A stretch of 64,000 nucleotides of DNA. It comes from an uncultured Roseobacter sp. (lineage in GTDB: Bacteria > Pseudomonadota > Alphaproteobacteria > Rhodobacterales > Rhodobacteraceae). The notes beneath the pieces were generated by a model that worked only from the letters and a program-made list of their open reading frames with translations, was not told where the DNA came from and did no database searches. This document shows positions 34,423-43,920 of the stretch, piece by piece (within the stretch, counting starts at the first letter, position 1; every line of letters starts with the position of its first letter). The translations under genes and the position numbers were made by a program. Where the stretch lies: positions 322,873-386,872 of the forward strand of contig NZ_CANKYM010000003.1 in the NCBI RefSeq assembly GCF_947488185.1, in the 5' to 3' direction.

Positions 34423-36039
34423 ATGGAGAGTTTTGCTGCTGACCTTGCCACGATGGTGCGCAGGCCGCTGGAGCCTGATCATGTCGCGGCGATGCGCAAA
34501 AAAGGTGTCGTCAGCGCCAAGAAGGCCGGTGAGATGATCCAGGAGCCGGGGGCGGAGTCGGCGGAGTTTCACTATGTCGTCGACGGTGAGGTCGAAGCGG
34601 TCGATCCGATGACGATGGAGCGCATGGGCAATGCGACGTTGGGGCCGGGGCAGTTCTTTGGAGACTTGCAGTTCCTCTCGGGCGGCGTGTCTTTGGCGGG
34701 TGCCCGCGCGGTGGTGGACAGCACACTGCTCTGCGTGCCGCGCGATGAGATGCTGCAGCTGATGTCCGACATGCCGGAGATGAGCGACATTGTCGTGACG
34801 GTACTGGCGGCGCGGCGCCGCCGGGCGGTGGAGCAATCGGATTCTGCGCTAACCCTGATCGGATCGGAGATCAGCCGCGACATCCGGCATGTGGCGAGCT
34901 TTGCCGCGCGCAACCGCATCCCTTTTCGCGAGATCGAGGTGACATCGGATGAGGCGATGGCCCTGGCTGCGCAATGCGGGATCGAGGAAGCACAGCCGGG
35001 TGTGATTTTCGGGCGTGAACGCAAGATCGACCCACCGACGCCGCGCAGCGTGGCCCAGATGCTCGGGCTGCATCTGGAAACGCAGGAGGACGCCAGTTTT
35101 GATGTGCTGATCGTCGGCGGCGGGCCGGCGGGTGTGGCTGCCGGTGTCTATGCCGGGGCCGAGGGGCTCAGCGCGCTGGTGCTGGAGGATATGGCCGTGG
35201 GCGGGCAGGCGGGCACGTCAAGCCGGATCGAGAATTACATGGGCTTTCCGACGGGCATTTCGGGTGGTGATCTGGTAGGACGCGGAGAGGTGCAGGCGAT
35301 GAAGTTCGGCACCAAGTTTTCCGTGCCCCGGCGCGCGTCTGCTTTGCGTCAGTGCGACGAGAAATGGTTTCACGCAATGCTGGATGACGGGCAGGAGGTG
35401 AGCGCCAAGGCCCTGATCGTGGCCACCGGTGTCCAGTACCGCCGCATGCCGTTGGACGGTCTGGAAGGGTTCGAAGGCGCAGGCGTGTATTACGCGGCCA
35501 CGGAAGTGGAATCGCGTTATTGCCGGGACACGGAAGTGGCCGTGATCGGGGGTGGTAACTCGGCAGGGCAGGCCGCGATGTTCCTGGCGCGCACCACGCG
35601 CCATGTGCATCTGCTCGTACGCGGGCCTTCGCTGGCATCCTCGATGTCTGATTATCTGGTGCAACGTCTCACCACGCATCCGCGCATCACCATCCATACC
35701 CGCACCGAGGTGACCGCGTTGCACGGGGAAGAGACGCTGGACAAGATCACCATCTGCGACAATGCCTCTGGTCAGGACTGGGACCTGCGAACAGGGGCGC
35801 TTTTTGTCATGGTCGGGGCGGCGCCCAATACCGAATGGCTTTCCGGGTTGATCAAGCTGGACGACAAGGGGTTTGTGCTGACAGGAGCGGATGCGGGCGG
35901 GCGGACGCAATATGAAACCTCCTGTCCCGGTGTCTTTGCCGTGGGGGACGTGCGCGCAGGCTCTGTCAAACGCGTGGCCTCTGCTGTGGGCGAAGGATCG
36001 GTGGTGATGTCCGCGGCCTGGGCGCATGTGAACGACTGA
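34423..36039 (+). CDS. FAD-dependent oxidoreductase with N-terminal cyclic-nucleotide-binding domain
   Basis: This 538-residue protein joins three parts. Residues about 10-130 form a cNMP-binding (CRP-like) beta-roll with FHYVVDGEVEAV and LGPGQFFGDLQFLSG. Residues about 145-205 form a thioredoxin/glutaredoxin-like segment (FAARNRIPFREIEV). Residues 226-538 form a thioredoxin-reductase-like flavoprotein with GGGPAG (232-237), GGGNSAG (about 376-382) and a final VFAVGDVRAGS. The redox CxxC of true thioredoxin reductases is missing; YYAATEVE stands in its place near 357. It may reduce something other than thioredoxin, under nucleotide control. It follows the YcjF-like gene by 39 bases; a 3'-end repeat follows. 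Confidence 0.88.
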   Translation: MESFAADLATMVRRPLEPDHVAAMRKKGVVSAKKAGEMIQEPGAESAEFHYVVDGEVEAVDPMTMERMGNATLGPGQFFGDLQFLSGGVSLAGARAVVDSTLLCVPRDEMLQLMSDMPEMSDIVVTVLAARRRRAVEQSDSALTLIGSEISRDIRHVASFAARNRIPFREIEVTSDEAMALAAQCGIEEAQPGVIFGRERKIDPPTPRSVAQMLGLHLETQEDASFDVLIVGGGPAGVAAGVYAGAEGLSALVLEDMAVGGQAGTSSRIENYMGFPTGISGGDLVGRGEVQAMKFGTKFSVPRRASALRQCDEKWFHAMLDDGQEVSAKALIVATGVQYRRMPLDGLEGFEGAGVYYAATEVESRYCRDTEVAVIGGGNSAGQAAMFLARTTRHVHLLVRGPSLASSMSDYLVQRLTTHPRITIHTRTEVTALHGEETLDKITICDNASGQDWDLRTGALFVMVGAAPNTEWLSGLIKLDDKGFVLTGADAGGRTQYETSCPGVFAVGDVRAGSVKRVASAVGEGSVVMSAAWAHVND

Positions 36040-36046
36040 GGGGCAA

Positions 36047-36072
36047 GGTGGCCTGAAGCCCACCCTACCTGC
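36047..36072 (+). repeat. palindromic 3'-end repeat, copy B (after the cNMP-FAD oxidoreductase)
   Basis: GGTGGCCTGAAGCCCACC followed by CTACCTGC begins seven bases after the stop at 36039. It lacks one A of the loop relative to the other copies but has the same orientation relative to the gene before it. Confidence 0.8.
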
Positions 36073-36271
36073 CTCCTGAGAGCCTTCGCTGCTTGGGACT
36101 TGTCGCGCCGTGCCGGTCTGCTTATAAGGCGCGCATGGATGACCTCCGCGTTATTATCATTCGAATTATATCCCCGGCGCTCTGAGATCATGAGACGCCG
36201 GGCCAAGGTGTTTGAGCCGCTCGCACCGACCGCTTTCCCCATTCCGCCAAGATATCTGAAGGACGTCCGCA

Positions 36272-39238
36272 ATGTGCGCCGACACCACCGAAGCCGCTGA
36301 AAAACCTGACTATAAGTCAACGCTGAACCTGCCGAAAACCGACTTTCCGATGCGGGCGGGCCTGCCCAAACGCGAGCCGGAGTGGTTGGCGCGCTGGGAG
36401 GAGATCGGCATCTACGACCGGCTGCGCGAAAAGCCGGGGCGCACCTCCTTTACGCTGCACGATGGACCCCCCTATGCCAACGGGCATCTGCACATCGGTC
36501 ATGCGCTGAATAAGACGCTCAAGGATATGGTCGTGCGCAGCCAGCAGATGATGGGCTTTGACGCGCGCTACATCCCCGGCTGGGACTGCCACGGGTTGCC
36601 CATCGAGTGGAAGATCGAGGAGCAATACCGCGCCAAGGGCAAGGACAAGGACGATGTGGACGTCGTCGATTTCCGTCAGGAGTGCCGCAAGTTCGCTGAA
36701 GGCTGGGTGGATATCCAGCGCGAGGAATTCAAGCGTTTGGGGATCACCGGCAAATGGGAAAAGCCCTATCTGACCATGGATTTCCATGCGGAGCGGGTGA
36801 TTGCCGAGGAGTTCATGAAATTCCTGATGAACGGCACGCTTTACCAGGGATCAAAGCCCGTGATGTGGTCGCCGGTCGAAAAGACCGCGCTGGCCGAGGC
36901 CGAGGTTGAGTATCACGACAAGGAAAGCTTCACCATCTGGGTGAAGTTCCGGGCGATGATCTATGAGACCACACCGCCGGTGACGGGTGACGCGGGCCAG
37001 GTGCAGGCGATGTCTGATCTGGACGGGGCCTATGTGGTGATCTGGACCACCACGCCCTGGACCATGCCGTCCAACAAGGCAGTGGTTTACGGGGCAGATA
37101 TCTCTTACGGGCTGTACGAAATCACCGGGCGGCCGGACGAATGCTGGGCGAACATCGGAGACCGGTATCTGCTGGCGGACAAGCTGGCGGCGGATGTGCT
37201 GGGCCGGGCGCGGTTGGATGACACCATGTACCGCCGTGTGCGGGATGTGACGGCGCAGGAATTGAGCCAGCTACGCGTGGCGCATCCCTTGAAAGATGCC
37301 GAGGGCAGTGGTGGCGAGTGGGATGATATCCGCGATTTCCGTGCGGCGGATTTCGTGACCGACGAAGAGGGCACGGGATTTGTGCATTGTGCCCCCTCTC
37401 ACGGGATGGAGGAATATGAGCTCTACCGTGATCTGGGCATGCTGCAGGATGTCATCACCTACAACGTCACGGACGAGGGGCATTTCCGCGATGGCCTGCC
37501 GTTCTTTGGCGGCAAGGCGATCCTGAAGCCGAACGGCAAGGAAGGCGATGCCAACAGCGCCGTGATCAGCAAGCTGACCGAGGTGGGCGGGCTGCTCGCG
37601 CGGGGCAAGATCAAGCACAGCTATCCGCATTCCTGGCGCTCCAAGGCACCGGTGATCTATCGTAACACGCCGCAGTGGTTTGCGGCGATCGACAAGCCGG
37701 TGGGCGACGGGCAGGATCAACACGGTACAACGATCCGCGAACGGGCGCTGACCGAGATCGACAATGTGCAATGGACGCCCAAATCCGGGCGCAACCGGCT
37801 GCATTCGATGATGGAAGCGCGGCCCGACTGGGTGCTGTCGCGCCAGCGGGCCTGGGGCGTTCCGCTGACCTGTTTCACCAAGAAGGGCGCGCTGCCGACG
37901 GATCCGGATTTCCTGCTGCGCAACGCGGAGGTGAACGCGCGCATCGTCGAGGCTTTTGAGGCCGAAGGCGCGGATACGTGGTACATGGAAGGCGCCAAAG
38001 AGCGTTTTCTGGGCAATGTCGTGAACCCCGATGACTACGATCAGGTGACCGACATCCTTGATGTGTGGTTCGATAGCGGATCGACCCACGCCTTTACCCT
38101 GCGTGACCGCGAAGACGGATCCGAAGACGGTGTGGCCGATCTCTATCTCGAAGGCACCGACCAGCACCGTGGCTGGTTTCATTCCTCGCTGCTGCAATCG
38201 GTGGGCACGCAAGGCCATGCACCCTATCGCGCGGTGCTGACCCATGGGTTCACGCTGGATGAGAAGGGCATGAAGATGTCCAAATCGCTCGGCAATACCA
38301 TCGTGCCGGAAAAGGTCGTGCAGCAATACGGTGCAGACATCCTGCGGCTCTGGGTGGCGCAGACGGATTACACGCTGGACCAGCGGATCGGGCCGGAAAT
38401 CCTGAAGGGCGTGGCCGATGGGTATCGCCGTTTGCGCAACACCATGCGCTACATGCTGGGGTCGCTGAATGATTTCAACGCGGCGGACCGAATGGACGTA
38501 TCGGAAATGCCGGAGCTGGAGCGTTGGGTGCTGCACCGTCTGGCGGAACTGGATCAGACGGTGCGCGAGGGCTATGCGAAGTATGACTTTCAGGGCGTGT
38601 TTCAGGCGGTCTTCACCTTTGCAACGGTGGATCTGTCGGCCTTCTACTTCGATATCCGCAAGGACGCGCTCTATTGTGATGGGGATACGGTGGCGCGCCG
38701 CTCGGCACGCACGGTGCTGGACTTGCTCTTCCATCGCCTGACCACATGGCTGGCGCCGGTGTTGGTCTTCACGATGGAAGAAGTTTGGCTGGAACGGTTC
38801 CCGGAGGCGGGCAGTTCGGTGCATTTGCAGGACTTCCCGGAAACGCCCAATGACTGGCTGGCGCCGGAGCTTGCAGCGAAATGGTCTGGTGTGCGTGCTG
38901 CGCGCCGCGTCGTCACTGCAGCACTGGAAGTAGAGCGGACCAACAAGGTCATCGGCGCATCGCTTGAGGCGGCCCCGGTTGTATATGTGGCAGATGGTGC
39001 CCTTCGCGCGGTGCTCGAGGCGCTACCATTCGAGGACATCTGCATCACCTCGCAGGTAACCGTCACGGGCACAGCAGCACCGGAGGGTGCATTTACCTTA
39101 CCGGAAGTGCCGGGCGTTGCGGTGGCCTTTGCGAAGGCGGAGGGCGAGAAATGCGCCCGCTGCTGGAAAGTGCTGCCGGACGTGGGCGCGCATGCGCATA
39201 CGGGCGTTTGCGGACGCTGCAACACTGCAATGAGCTGA
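36272..39238 (+). CDS. ileS: isoleucyl-tRNA synthetase
   Basis: IleS charges tRNA-Ile and edits misactivated valine. The 988-residue enzyme has HIGH at 74-77, the CP1 editing domain with the [13 protein letters not shown] signature, KMSKS at 668-672, and a C-terminal zinc site (CARCWK and CGRCNTAM). Length and order are normal for a bacterial IleS. A GAAGGA lies nine bases before the ATG. The 233-base gap upstream contains the repeat copy B and probably its promoter; no T-box-like leader was recognised. Confidence 0.97.
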   Translation: MCADTTEAAEKPDYKSTLNLPKTDFPMRAGLPKREPEWLARWEEIGIYDRLREKPGRTSFTLHDGPPYANGHLHIGHALNKTLKDMVVRSQQMMGFDARYIPGWDCHGLPIEWKIEEQYRAKGKDKDDVDVVDFRQECRKFAEGWVDIQREEFKRLGITGKWEKPYLTMDFHAERVIAEEFMKFLMNGTLYQGSKPVMWSPVEKTALAEAEVEYHDKESFTIWVKFRAMIYETTPPVTGDAGQVQAMSDLDGAYVVIWTTTPWTMPSNKAVVYGADISYGLYEITGRPDECWANIGDRYLLADKLAADVLGRARLDDTMYRRVRDVTAQELSQLRVAHPLKDAEGSGGEWDDIRDFRAADFVTDEEGTGFVHCAPSHGMEEYELYRDLGMLQDVITYNVTDEGHFRDGLPFFGGKAILKPNGKEGDANSAVISKLTEVGGLLARGKIKHSYPHSWRSKAPVIYRNTPQWFAAIDKPVGDGQDQHGTTIRERALTEIDNVQWTPKSGRNRLHSMMEARPDWVLSRQRAWGVPLTCFTKKGALPTDPDFLLRNAEVNARIVEAFEAEGADTWYMEGAKERFLGNVVNPDDYDQVTDILDVWFDSGSTHAFTLRDREDGSEDGVADLYLEGTDQHRGWFHSSLLQSVGTQGHAPYRAVLTHGFTLDEKGMKMSKSLGNTIVPEKVVQQYGADILRLWVAQTDYTLDQRIGPEILKGVADGYRRLRNTMRYMLGSLNDFNAADRMDVSEMPELERWVLHRLAELDQTVREGYAKYDFQGVFQAVFTFATVDLSAFYFDIRKDALYCDGDTVARRSARTVLDLLFHRLTTWLAPVLVFTMEEVWLERFPEAGSSVHLQDFPETPNDWLAPELAAKWSGVRAARRVVTAALEVERTNKVIGASLEAAPVVYVADGALRAVLEALPFEDICITSQVTVTGTAAPEGAFTLPEVPGVAVAFAKAEGEKCARCWKVLPDVGAHAHTGVCGRCNTAMS

Positions 39239-39332
39239 AAACGGCGGGCGGCGGCCTTCGGGTTGCCGCTGTTCCTTCGGAAGCGCAGAAATCGGGTTGC
39301 CGTGGTGCGGGTCTCGCGTCACGATTACGTCT

Positions 39333-39788
39333 ATGTTGGAAAAGTCCGTCTCAACCCAATTTGGTGATCTGGTGCTCGTGGAAGACGCAGGGGCCATCAC
39401 AGCGGTCCGCTGGGGCAAGGCGCGTCGTGAGGATACATCTCCAGTACTGGAGAGGGCGGCAAGTCAATTGCGAGAATATGATGCAGGAGAACGTGAGGTC
39501 TTTGATCTCCCTCTGCAGGTGCAGGGCAGTGAATTTCAGCGTGCCGTCTGCGATGCAATCTATGCGATCCCCTTTGGCGATACTTGCACTTACGGCGATA
39601 TCGCCAAGGCTCTGGGGGCACCGGCACAGGCCGTGGGTCAGGCCTGCGGTGGCAATCCGATCCCGATCATCATCCCCTGCCACCGGGTCATGGGTGCCAA
39701 AGGCCTGACGGGTTTTTCCGGTGCAGGCGGTGTCGAGACCAAGGTCGCGCTGCTGCGTCATGAGAAAGCGGCCGGTCTGCTGATTTGA
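39333..39788 (+). CDS. ogt: methylated-DNA-[protein]-cysteine S-methyltransferase
   Basis: The protein repairs O6-methylguanine by moving the methyl group to its own cysteine. The active site IIIPCHRVMG contains Cys116, and the upstream helix EFQRAVCDAIYAIPFGDTCTYG is the usual wing/recognition region. At 151 residues it is the stand-alone Ogt type with no Ada domain. The ATG at 39333 is preferred; a GTG at 39297 would add a non-conserved 12-residue extension. A 3'-end repeat begins ten bases after the stop. Confidence 0.92.
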   Translation: MLEKSVSTQFGDLVLVEDAGAITAVRWGKARREDTSPVLERAASQLREYDAGEREVFDLPLQVQGSEFQRAVCDAIYAIPFGDTCTYGDIAKALGAPAQAVGQACGGNPIPIIIPCHRVMGAKGLTGFSGAGGVETKVALLRHEKAAGLLI

Positions 39789-39798
39789 GCTGAGCAAC

Positions 39799-39825
39799 GG
39801 TGGCCTCAAAGCCCACCTTACCTGC
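39799..39825 (+). repeat. palindromic 3'-end repeat, copy C (after ogt)
   Basis: GGTGGCCTCAAAGCCCACC followed by TTACCTGC starts ten bases after the ogt stop. With copy D, 22 bases further on in inverted orientation, it forms a long hairpin between two convergent genes. Confidence 0.8.
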
Positions 39826-39847
39826 TGGATGAGCCCAATGTGGCAGA

Positions 39848-39873
39848 CAGGTAGGGTGGGCTTTCAGGCCACC
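39848..39873 (-). repeat. palindromic 3'-end repeat, copy D (after pcs)
   Basis: On the minus strand the core GGTGGCCTGAAAGCCCACC with the tail CTACCTG begins nine bases beyond the pcs stop. It is inverted relative to copy C, so the pair could act as a bidirectional terminator or mRNA 3'-end stabiliser. Confidence 0.8.
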
Positions 39874-39882
39874 CTTTCGTGA

Positions 39883-40581
39883 TTAAGTCGCATCCCGCTG
39901 GGGGAACAACTGCTGCGCGATACCGGCAAAGACCAGATAGACCGACGTCGCGACCAGGCCCCAATGCGCCCAGCTTTGGGGATGGAAATCCACCCAGGCC
40001 GCCCAGCCCGCAAAGAATGTCCAGGCCAGCGCTGTAGGCAGGGTGATAATGCGCCAGCGTTCTGTGCGCACAGGGTGTACGAACTTCAGCGGCAGGAACA
40101 TGGCGACGGCGAGCGCCGTTACCAGCGCGAGCGAGACCCAGAAGTTCGGTTGCAAGGCAAAGATCACCAGGACCAGCATGTTCCAGCACCCAGGAAAGCC
40201 TGAGAAGGAGTTATCTTTTGTTTTCATGCGCGTGTCGGCAAAATAGAGGGCTGAGGCGAAGGTGATGACAATGATCGCGAACCACCCCGTCCAGCCATCC
40301 ATAAGGCCAGACTTGAAGAGCGCAAAGGCCGGGATGAAGACATAGGTCAGATAGTCGATGATCAGGTCGAGCAGCACGCCATCGAACTCCGGCGCGTTGA
40401 CCTTCACATGGTAGTGCCGTGCGAGCGGGCCATCAATGCCATCGACAAAAAAGGCCACGACAAGCCAGAGGAACATCAGGTCCCACTTCTCATCGACCGC
40501 TGCCAGCATGGACAGCATGGCGAAAACCGCGCCCGTGGCTGTAAACAAATGCACGCCAAGCGCGCGTAACCTCAAAGTCAT
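39883..40581 (-). CDS. pcs: phosphatidylcholine synthase
   Basis: Pcs makes phosphatidylcholine directly from CDP-diacylglycerol and choline in the inner membrane. The 232-residue protein has about eight hydrophobic segments and the CDP-alcohol phosphotransferase motif: DGIDGPLARHY, then the paired Asp residues in FDGVLLDLIID. The spacing and the long hydrophobic tail fit Pcs rather than PgsA or PssA. The ATG at 40581 matches the family start (TLRLRALGVHLFTATGA); an ATG six codons earlier is possible. It would make membranes dependent on external choline supply, common in roseobacters. Confidence 0.92.
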   Translation of the reverse strand: MTLRLRALGVHLFTATGAVFAMLSMLAAVDEKWDLMFLWLVVAFFVDGIDGPLARHYHVKVNAPEFDGVLLDLIIDYLTYVFIPAFALFKSGLMDGWTGWFAIIVITFASALYFADTRMKTKDNSFSGFPGCWNMLVLVIFALQPNFWVSLALVTALAVAMFLPLKFVHPVRTERWRIITLPTALAWTFFAGWAAWVDFHPQSWAHWGLVATSVYLVFAGIAQQLFPQRDAT

Positions 40582-40620
40582 GCTGCGTTCATGCCGCAAG
40601 GGGCTACGGGATGCAAAAGG

Positions 40621-40650
40621 AAAAGGCCCGCCGGGCGACCGAACGGGCCA
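40621..40650 (-). terminator. rho-independent terminator after the cytochrome P460-like gene
   Basis: On the minus strand GGCCCG and CGGGCC (arms at 40644-40649 and 40625-40630) enclose a short loop and are followed by TTTTCC. It lies about 25 bases beyond the stop at 40674. Confidence 0.7.
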
Positions 40651-40673
40651 GAATGCACCAGTTTTGCAGTGGT

Positions 40674-41258
40674 CTAGTTGCCGACGCGCACCTCTTCGAC
40701 CGGATAGGCGAGGAAATCCTGATCTTCCCAGGCGGCATGGCAGTCATGGCAGAAAGCCTGCTTGAACTTCATTGGCTTGCCGTTGGGTTGCAAACCTCCA
40801 TAGACCCAATCATTGGTTTCAGGCGCTTCGCCCGCAGCCACCTTGGTCATGATGAAGAGCGGACCGGGTCGGGCCTGTTTCTTCTTCTTGCTAAACGACA
40901 CACTTTCCTTGGCCAGAACTGAGCCCACGGGCATGACAACACCTTCTTCTTCGAACTTCAGATATTGTTCGGCGGCGATGTCATTGGCAAAGGTCAGAAG
41001 CGCGCGTTTACTGTGCGCGCCTTGCACGGCGGCGGATGTCGCCGTCACGGTCCAGCTACGGTATTCGGAACCGGTTGCGTCCCCCTGCTTGGCGTAACCT
41101 TCTGCCATCGCATCCTTCACGCAATCATAGAGCACGTCGATCTCGGACTGTTCGAGATCGAACGGGCTTTCTGCGTTATACGCGCAGTCCGCAGCATGGG
41201 AAGCGGTCGCGGTCAGTGAAAAGGCCATGGCAGACAGGGCTAGGCTGAAACGTGTCAT
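40674..41258 (-). CDS. periplasmic cytochrome P460-family haem protein
   Basis: The 194-residue product has a Sec signal peptide (cleavage after SHA, residue 22) and a single haem c site C170-HD-C173-H174 near the C-terminus, the arrangement of cytochrome P460/c'-beta proteins. The domain includes YRSWTVTATSAA, GSVLAKES and GPLFIMTKVA. P460 members oxidise hydroxylamine using a lysine-haem cross-link, while c'-beta relatives bind NO. Lysines are present, but I cannot tell which class this is. It is upstream of pcs on the same strand, with a terminator in between. Confidence 0.82.
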   Translation of the reverse strand: MTRFSLALSAMAFSLTATASHAADCAYNAESPFDLEQSEIDVLYDCVKDAMAEGYAKQGDATGSEYRSWTVTATSAAVQGAHSKRALLTFANDIAAEQYLKFEEEGVVMPVGSVLAKESVSFSKKKKQARPGPLFIMTKVAAGEAPETNDWVYGGLQPNGKPMKFKQAFCHDCHAAWEDQDFLAYPVEEVRVGN

Positions 41259-41362
41259 TGAGGTCCCTCAGGTTATTGTATGCGGCGGTATGCCGCAGGT
41301 CGACACTGCCACAGGTGCCGCACACGGACGGGTAAACTCGCCGCACAAAGCCGTGAGCGGCC

Positions 41363-42283
41363 TCAGGCCTTTGGGTGTGCGCGGTCGTAGACTTCCATCA
41401 GGCGGGCGGTATCCACGGCCGTATAGGCCTGGGTCGTGGAGAGGGAGGCGTGGCCCAAAAGCTCCTGAATGGCGCGCAGATCACCGCCTGCGTCCAACAG
41501 ATGCGTTGCAAAGCTGTGGCGCATGGCATGGGGCGTGGCGCTCGCTGGCAAGCCAAGCTGCATGCGGGCCCGCGCCATGACTTTCTGGATCGCCCCCGGG
41601 CCCAATGGCCCGCCACGGATCGCCCGAAAGAGCGGTTGATCAGGCTCCAAGGGATAGGGACAAAGCTTCAGATATGCATCAAGTGCAGTGCGTGCTGCGG
41701 GCACGACAGGCACGACGCGCTCCTTGCCGCCCTTACCCAGAATACGCAACACGTCTGGCAGGGGTGCCTCTGCTCCGGTTAATCCCAGTGCCTCGGATAT
41801 GCGCAGCCCACACCCCCAGAGCAATGTCACAACCGCCACATCCCGTGCGGCCACCCACGGCTTCTCGGACTGCAACTCTATGGCATCTATCAGGTTCCGC
41901 GCAGCGTCTTCGGCCAGCGGGCGCGGCAACTTCTTTTGAAATTTGGGCGCGCGCACTGACAAAACGGCGGTTGGCTCAAAACCCTCTCGCTCGGCCAGCC
42001 ACCGATAAAATGCCTTCACCGCGGAGAGCTTGCGCGCAAGCGACCGGGCCGCGATCCCGCTGCCGCGGGCCTGCGCCATCCATGCGCGCATATCGGTGAC
42101 CGTAATGCGCGCAAGGGCCGCCAGACCCTGCCGCTCGCCCTTGTGCTCGGTGATAAAGGCGAGGAATTCAACCACATCCCCTTGATAGGCAGTGACGGTG
42201 TTTGGCGCTGCGCCCTTCAAGGCCCGCTGATGGCTCAGCCAGGTCTCCAGCGCATCCCGCGCGGCTGGACTGATCAGGCTCAC
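41363..42283 (-). CDS. xerC: tyrosine recombinase XerC
   Basis: XerC with XerD resolves chromosome dimers at dif. The 306-residue protein has an N-terminal SAM-like core-binding domain (LKGAAPNTVTAYQGDVVEFL). The catalytic set follows: Arg in CGLRISEAL, Lys in GKGGKERVVPV, HAMRHSFATHLL, LGHASLSTT and the nucleophile Tyr in QAYTAVD. The GTG at 42283 overlaps the stop of the DUF484 gene as GTGA; the longer ATG frame from 42433 would sit inside DUF484. Pairing of DUF484 with xerC is common in Proteobacteria. Confidence 0.93.
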   Translation of the reverse strand: MSLISPAARDALETWLSHQRALKGAAPNTVTAYQGDVVEFLAFITEHKGERQGLAALARITVTDMRAWMAQARGSGIAARSLARKLSAVKAFYRWLAEREGFEPTAVLSVRAPKFQKKLPRPLAEDAARNLIDAIELQSEKPWVAARDVAVVTLLWGCGLRISEALGLTGAEAPLPDVLRILGKGGKERVVPVVPAARTALDAYLKLCPYPLEPDQPLFRAIRGGPLGPGAIQKVMARARMQLGLPASATPHAMRHSFATHLLDAGGDLRAIQELLGHASLSTTQAYTAVDTARLMEVYDRAHPKA

Positions 42284-42999
42284 GACAACCAGCGGCGCAT
42301 TGCCCGTTCGAACACGCCAGTGAAAAAGACCAACAGATCGGCGCCCTGTTGTGGGCCGAACATATGTGGATCTTCTGCGCCGAGCACCAGAAGGCCGGGC
42401 AGACGACCCGAGCCGAAATCCAGCTTGAGACATGCTTCCGATTTGATCCAGGCGGCCTTGTCGCCATAGAGGCGTTCGGACCCGCTTTGCACCTGCCGCA
42501 AGGTCACCTGCCGCGACGCACCGCCGCGCGCCTGCGTCAGGTAATCCTCTACATACCCGGGATCCGCGATCGTCAGTACATCGCTAAGGCTGCTCAGCAC
42601 CAGGTCCATGTCGCCTTGCGCCGTCTCCAGCACAAGCCTGACCGCATCGACACGCAGGATTTCCGCAACATCGCCGCCGAGATCTTTCAGAAATGGTTCA
42701 AAGTCCACAGGGTCCAGCATGCGCAGGATGGCGCGGTGAATCTGGTTGGTGCCCGCGAGGTTTTCATAAGCCGCCGCAATCACCGAACGATGTGTATCTT
42801 CGAGCCGGTCCAGCCGGGTCTCCATCCGGTCCATCGCGATGCCGCGCAGATCGACGATATTGGCCCCCATCGACCGCTCATTCGCGGCAATCAACGCATT
42901 CATGACATCCTTGTCGTCCAGAATGACATCGGGTTGAGAGATGATCGCCTCTCTCAGAGCGTCTTCAATCTTGGGACTGCTGCTCATTTTCTTACTCAT
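42280..42999 (-). CDS. DUF484 family protein
   Basis: This 239-residue cytoplasmic protein has an N-terminal helical section (DALREAIISQPDVILDDKDVMNAL and a coiled-coil with RMETRLDRLEDTHRSVI) followed by a GAF-like domain, the DUF484 layout. No biochemical role is established for the family. It is translationally coupled to xerC, the usual genomic partner. The ribosome site before ATG 42999 is weak. Confidence 0.88.
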   Translation of the reverse strand: MSKKMSSSPKIEDALREAIISQPDVILDDKDVMNALIAANERSMGANIVDLRGIAMDRMETRLDRLEDTHRSVIAAAYENLAGTNQIHRAILRMLDPVDFEPFLKDLGGDVAEILRVDAVRLVLETAQGDMDLVLSSLSDVLTIADPGYVEDYLTQARGGASRQVTLRQVQSGSERLYGDKAAWIKSEACLKLDFGSGRLPGLLVLGAEDPHMFGPQQGADLLVFFTGVFERAMRRWLS

Positions 43000-43145
43000 T
43001 ATTTTTTCACAACCCTAGCACGACATTCCCATAAAATCTGCCCTGAACTTCGCGTCCCGACATCAAGATGGGCGAGGTGTTGCCAATAGGTGCCAGCGCC
43101 CTGAGCTGAGGCGCTGGTGCATGCATAGTCTCGACAGCGTGCCGG

Positions 43146-43799
43146 TCAGAGGATGTTCTGACCGGTCTTGGCCCAGTCGGCCATGAATTGCTCCAACCCC
43201 TTATCAGTCAGCGGATGGGTTGCCAGCTTCTTGATCACTTCCGGCGGCGCGGTCATGACGTCGGCACCAATCAGCGCGGCCTCCTGCACGTGATTGACCG
43301 AGCGGATGGAGGCGGCGAGGATTTCCGTTTCAAACCCGTAGTTGTCATAGACCGTGCGGATGTCCTGAATGAGGTCCATGCCGTCAAGGTTGATGTCGTC
43401 AAGGCGTCCGATGAACGGGCTGATGAAGGTCGCACCGGCCTTGGCGGCTAGCAGCGCCTGATTGGCCGAGAAGCAGAGCGTCACGTTGATCATCTTGCCT
43501 TCGCTTGACAGCACCTTGCAGGCCTTCAGCCCGTCCCAGGTGAGCGGCAGTTTGACGGTGATGTTCGGCGCGATCTCGGCTAGCTTGCGCCCCTCGGCGA
43601 TCATCGCTTCGGCCTCAAGTGCCACGACTTCGGCGCTGACAGGGCCGTCCACGATGCCGCAGATTTCCTTGGTCACCTCAAGAATGTCGCGGCCCGATTT
43701 CAGGATCAGGGACGGGTTGGTTGTCACGCCGTCGACCATGCCAAGATCATTGAGTTCGGAGATCGCCTGTGTGTCGGCGGTGTCGACAAAGAATTTCAT
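43146..43799 (-). CDS. fsa: small transaldolase/fructose-6-phosphate aldolase (FSA/TalC type)
   Basis: The 217-residue protein is a decameric-type short transaldolase (normal 215-220). It begins [13 protein letters not shown], has TTNPSLI, the Schiff-base lysine in ITVKLPLT, and [19 protein letters not shown], with [10 protein letters not shown] and the late [20 protein letters not shown]. It either transfers dihydroxyacetone units between sugar phosphates (transaldolase) or cleaves fructose-6-phosphate; the short form does not decide which. AAAGGA precedes the ATG. It is divergent from priA. Confidence 0.92.
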   Translation of the reverse strand: MKFFVDTADTQAISELNDLGMVDGVTTNPSLILKSGRDILEVTKEICGIVDGPVSAEVVALEAEAMIAEGRKLAEIAPNITVKLPLTWDGLKACKVLSSEGKMINVTLCFSANQALLAAKAGATFISPFIGRLDDINLDGMDLIQDIRTVYDNYGFETEILAASIRSVNHVQEAALIGADVMTAPPEVIKKLATHPLTDKGLEQFMADWAKTGQNIL

Positions 43800-43920
43800 G
43801 GGTCGGGTCCTTTCGGAGGTAGATGTGAACGCTAACAGTTTTCCGTCTTGCGCTTGGCTTTACCGCATGATCTGCGATGCTTAAACCCTCAAATGCCTAT
43901 TCCTGCCGGAGCCTGCCCCT

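Noticed and set aside
37271..38824. 517-codon minus-strand frame inside ileS
   Set aside because: Antisense to the editing and catalytic domains of ileS and rich in His and Arg.
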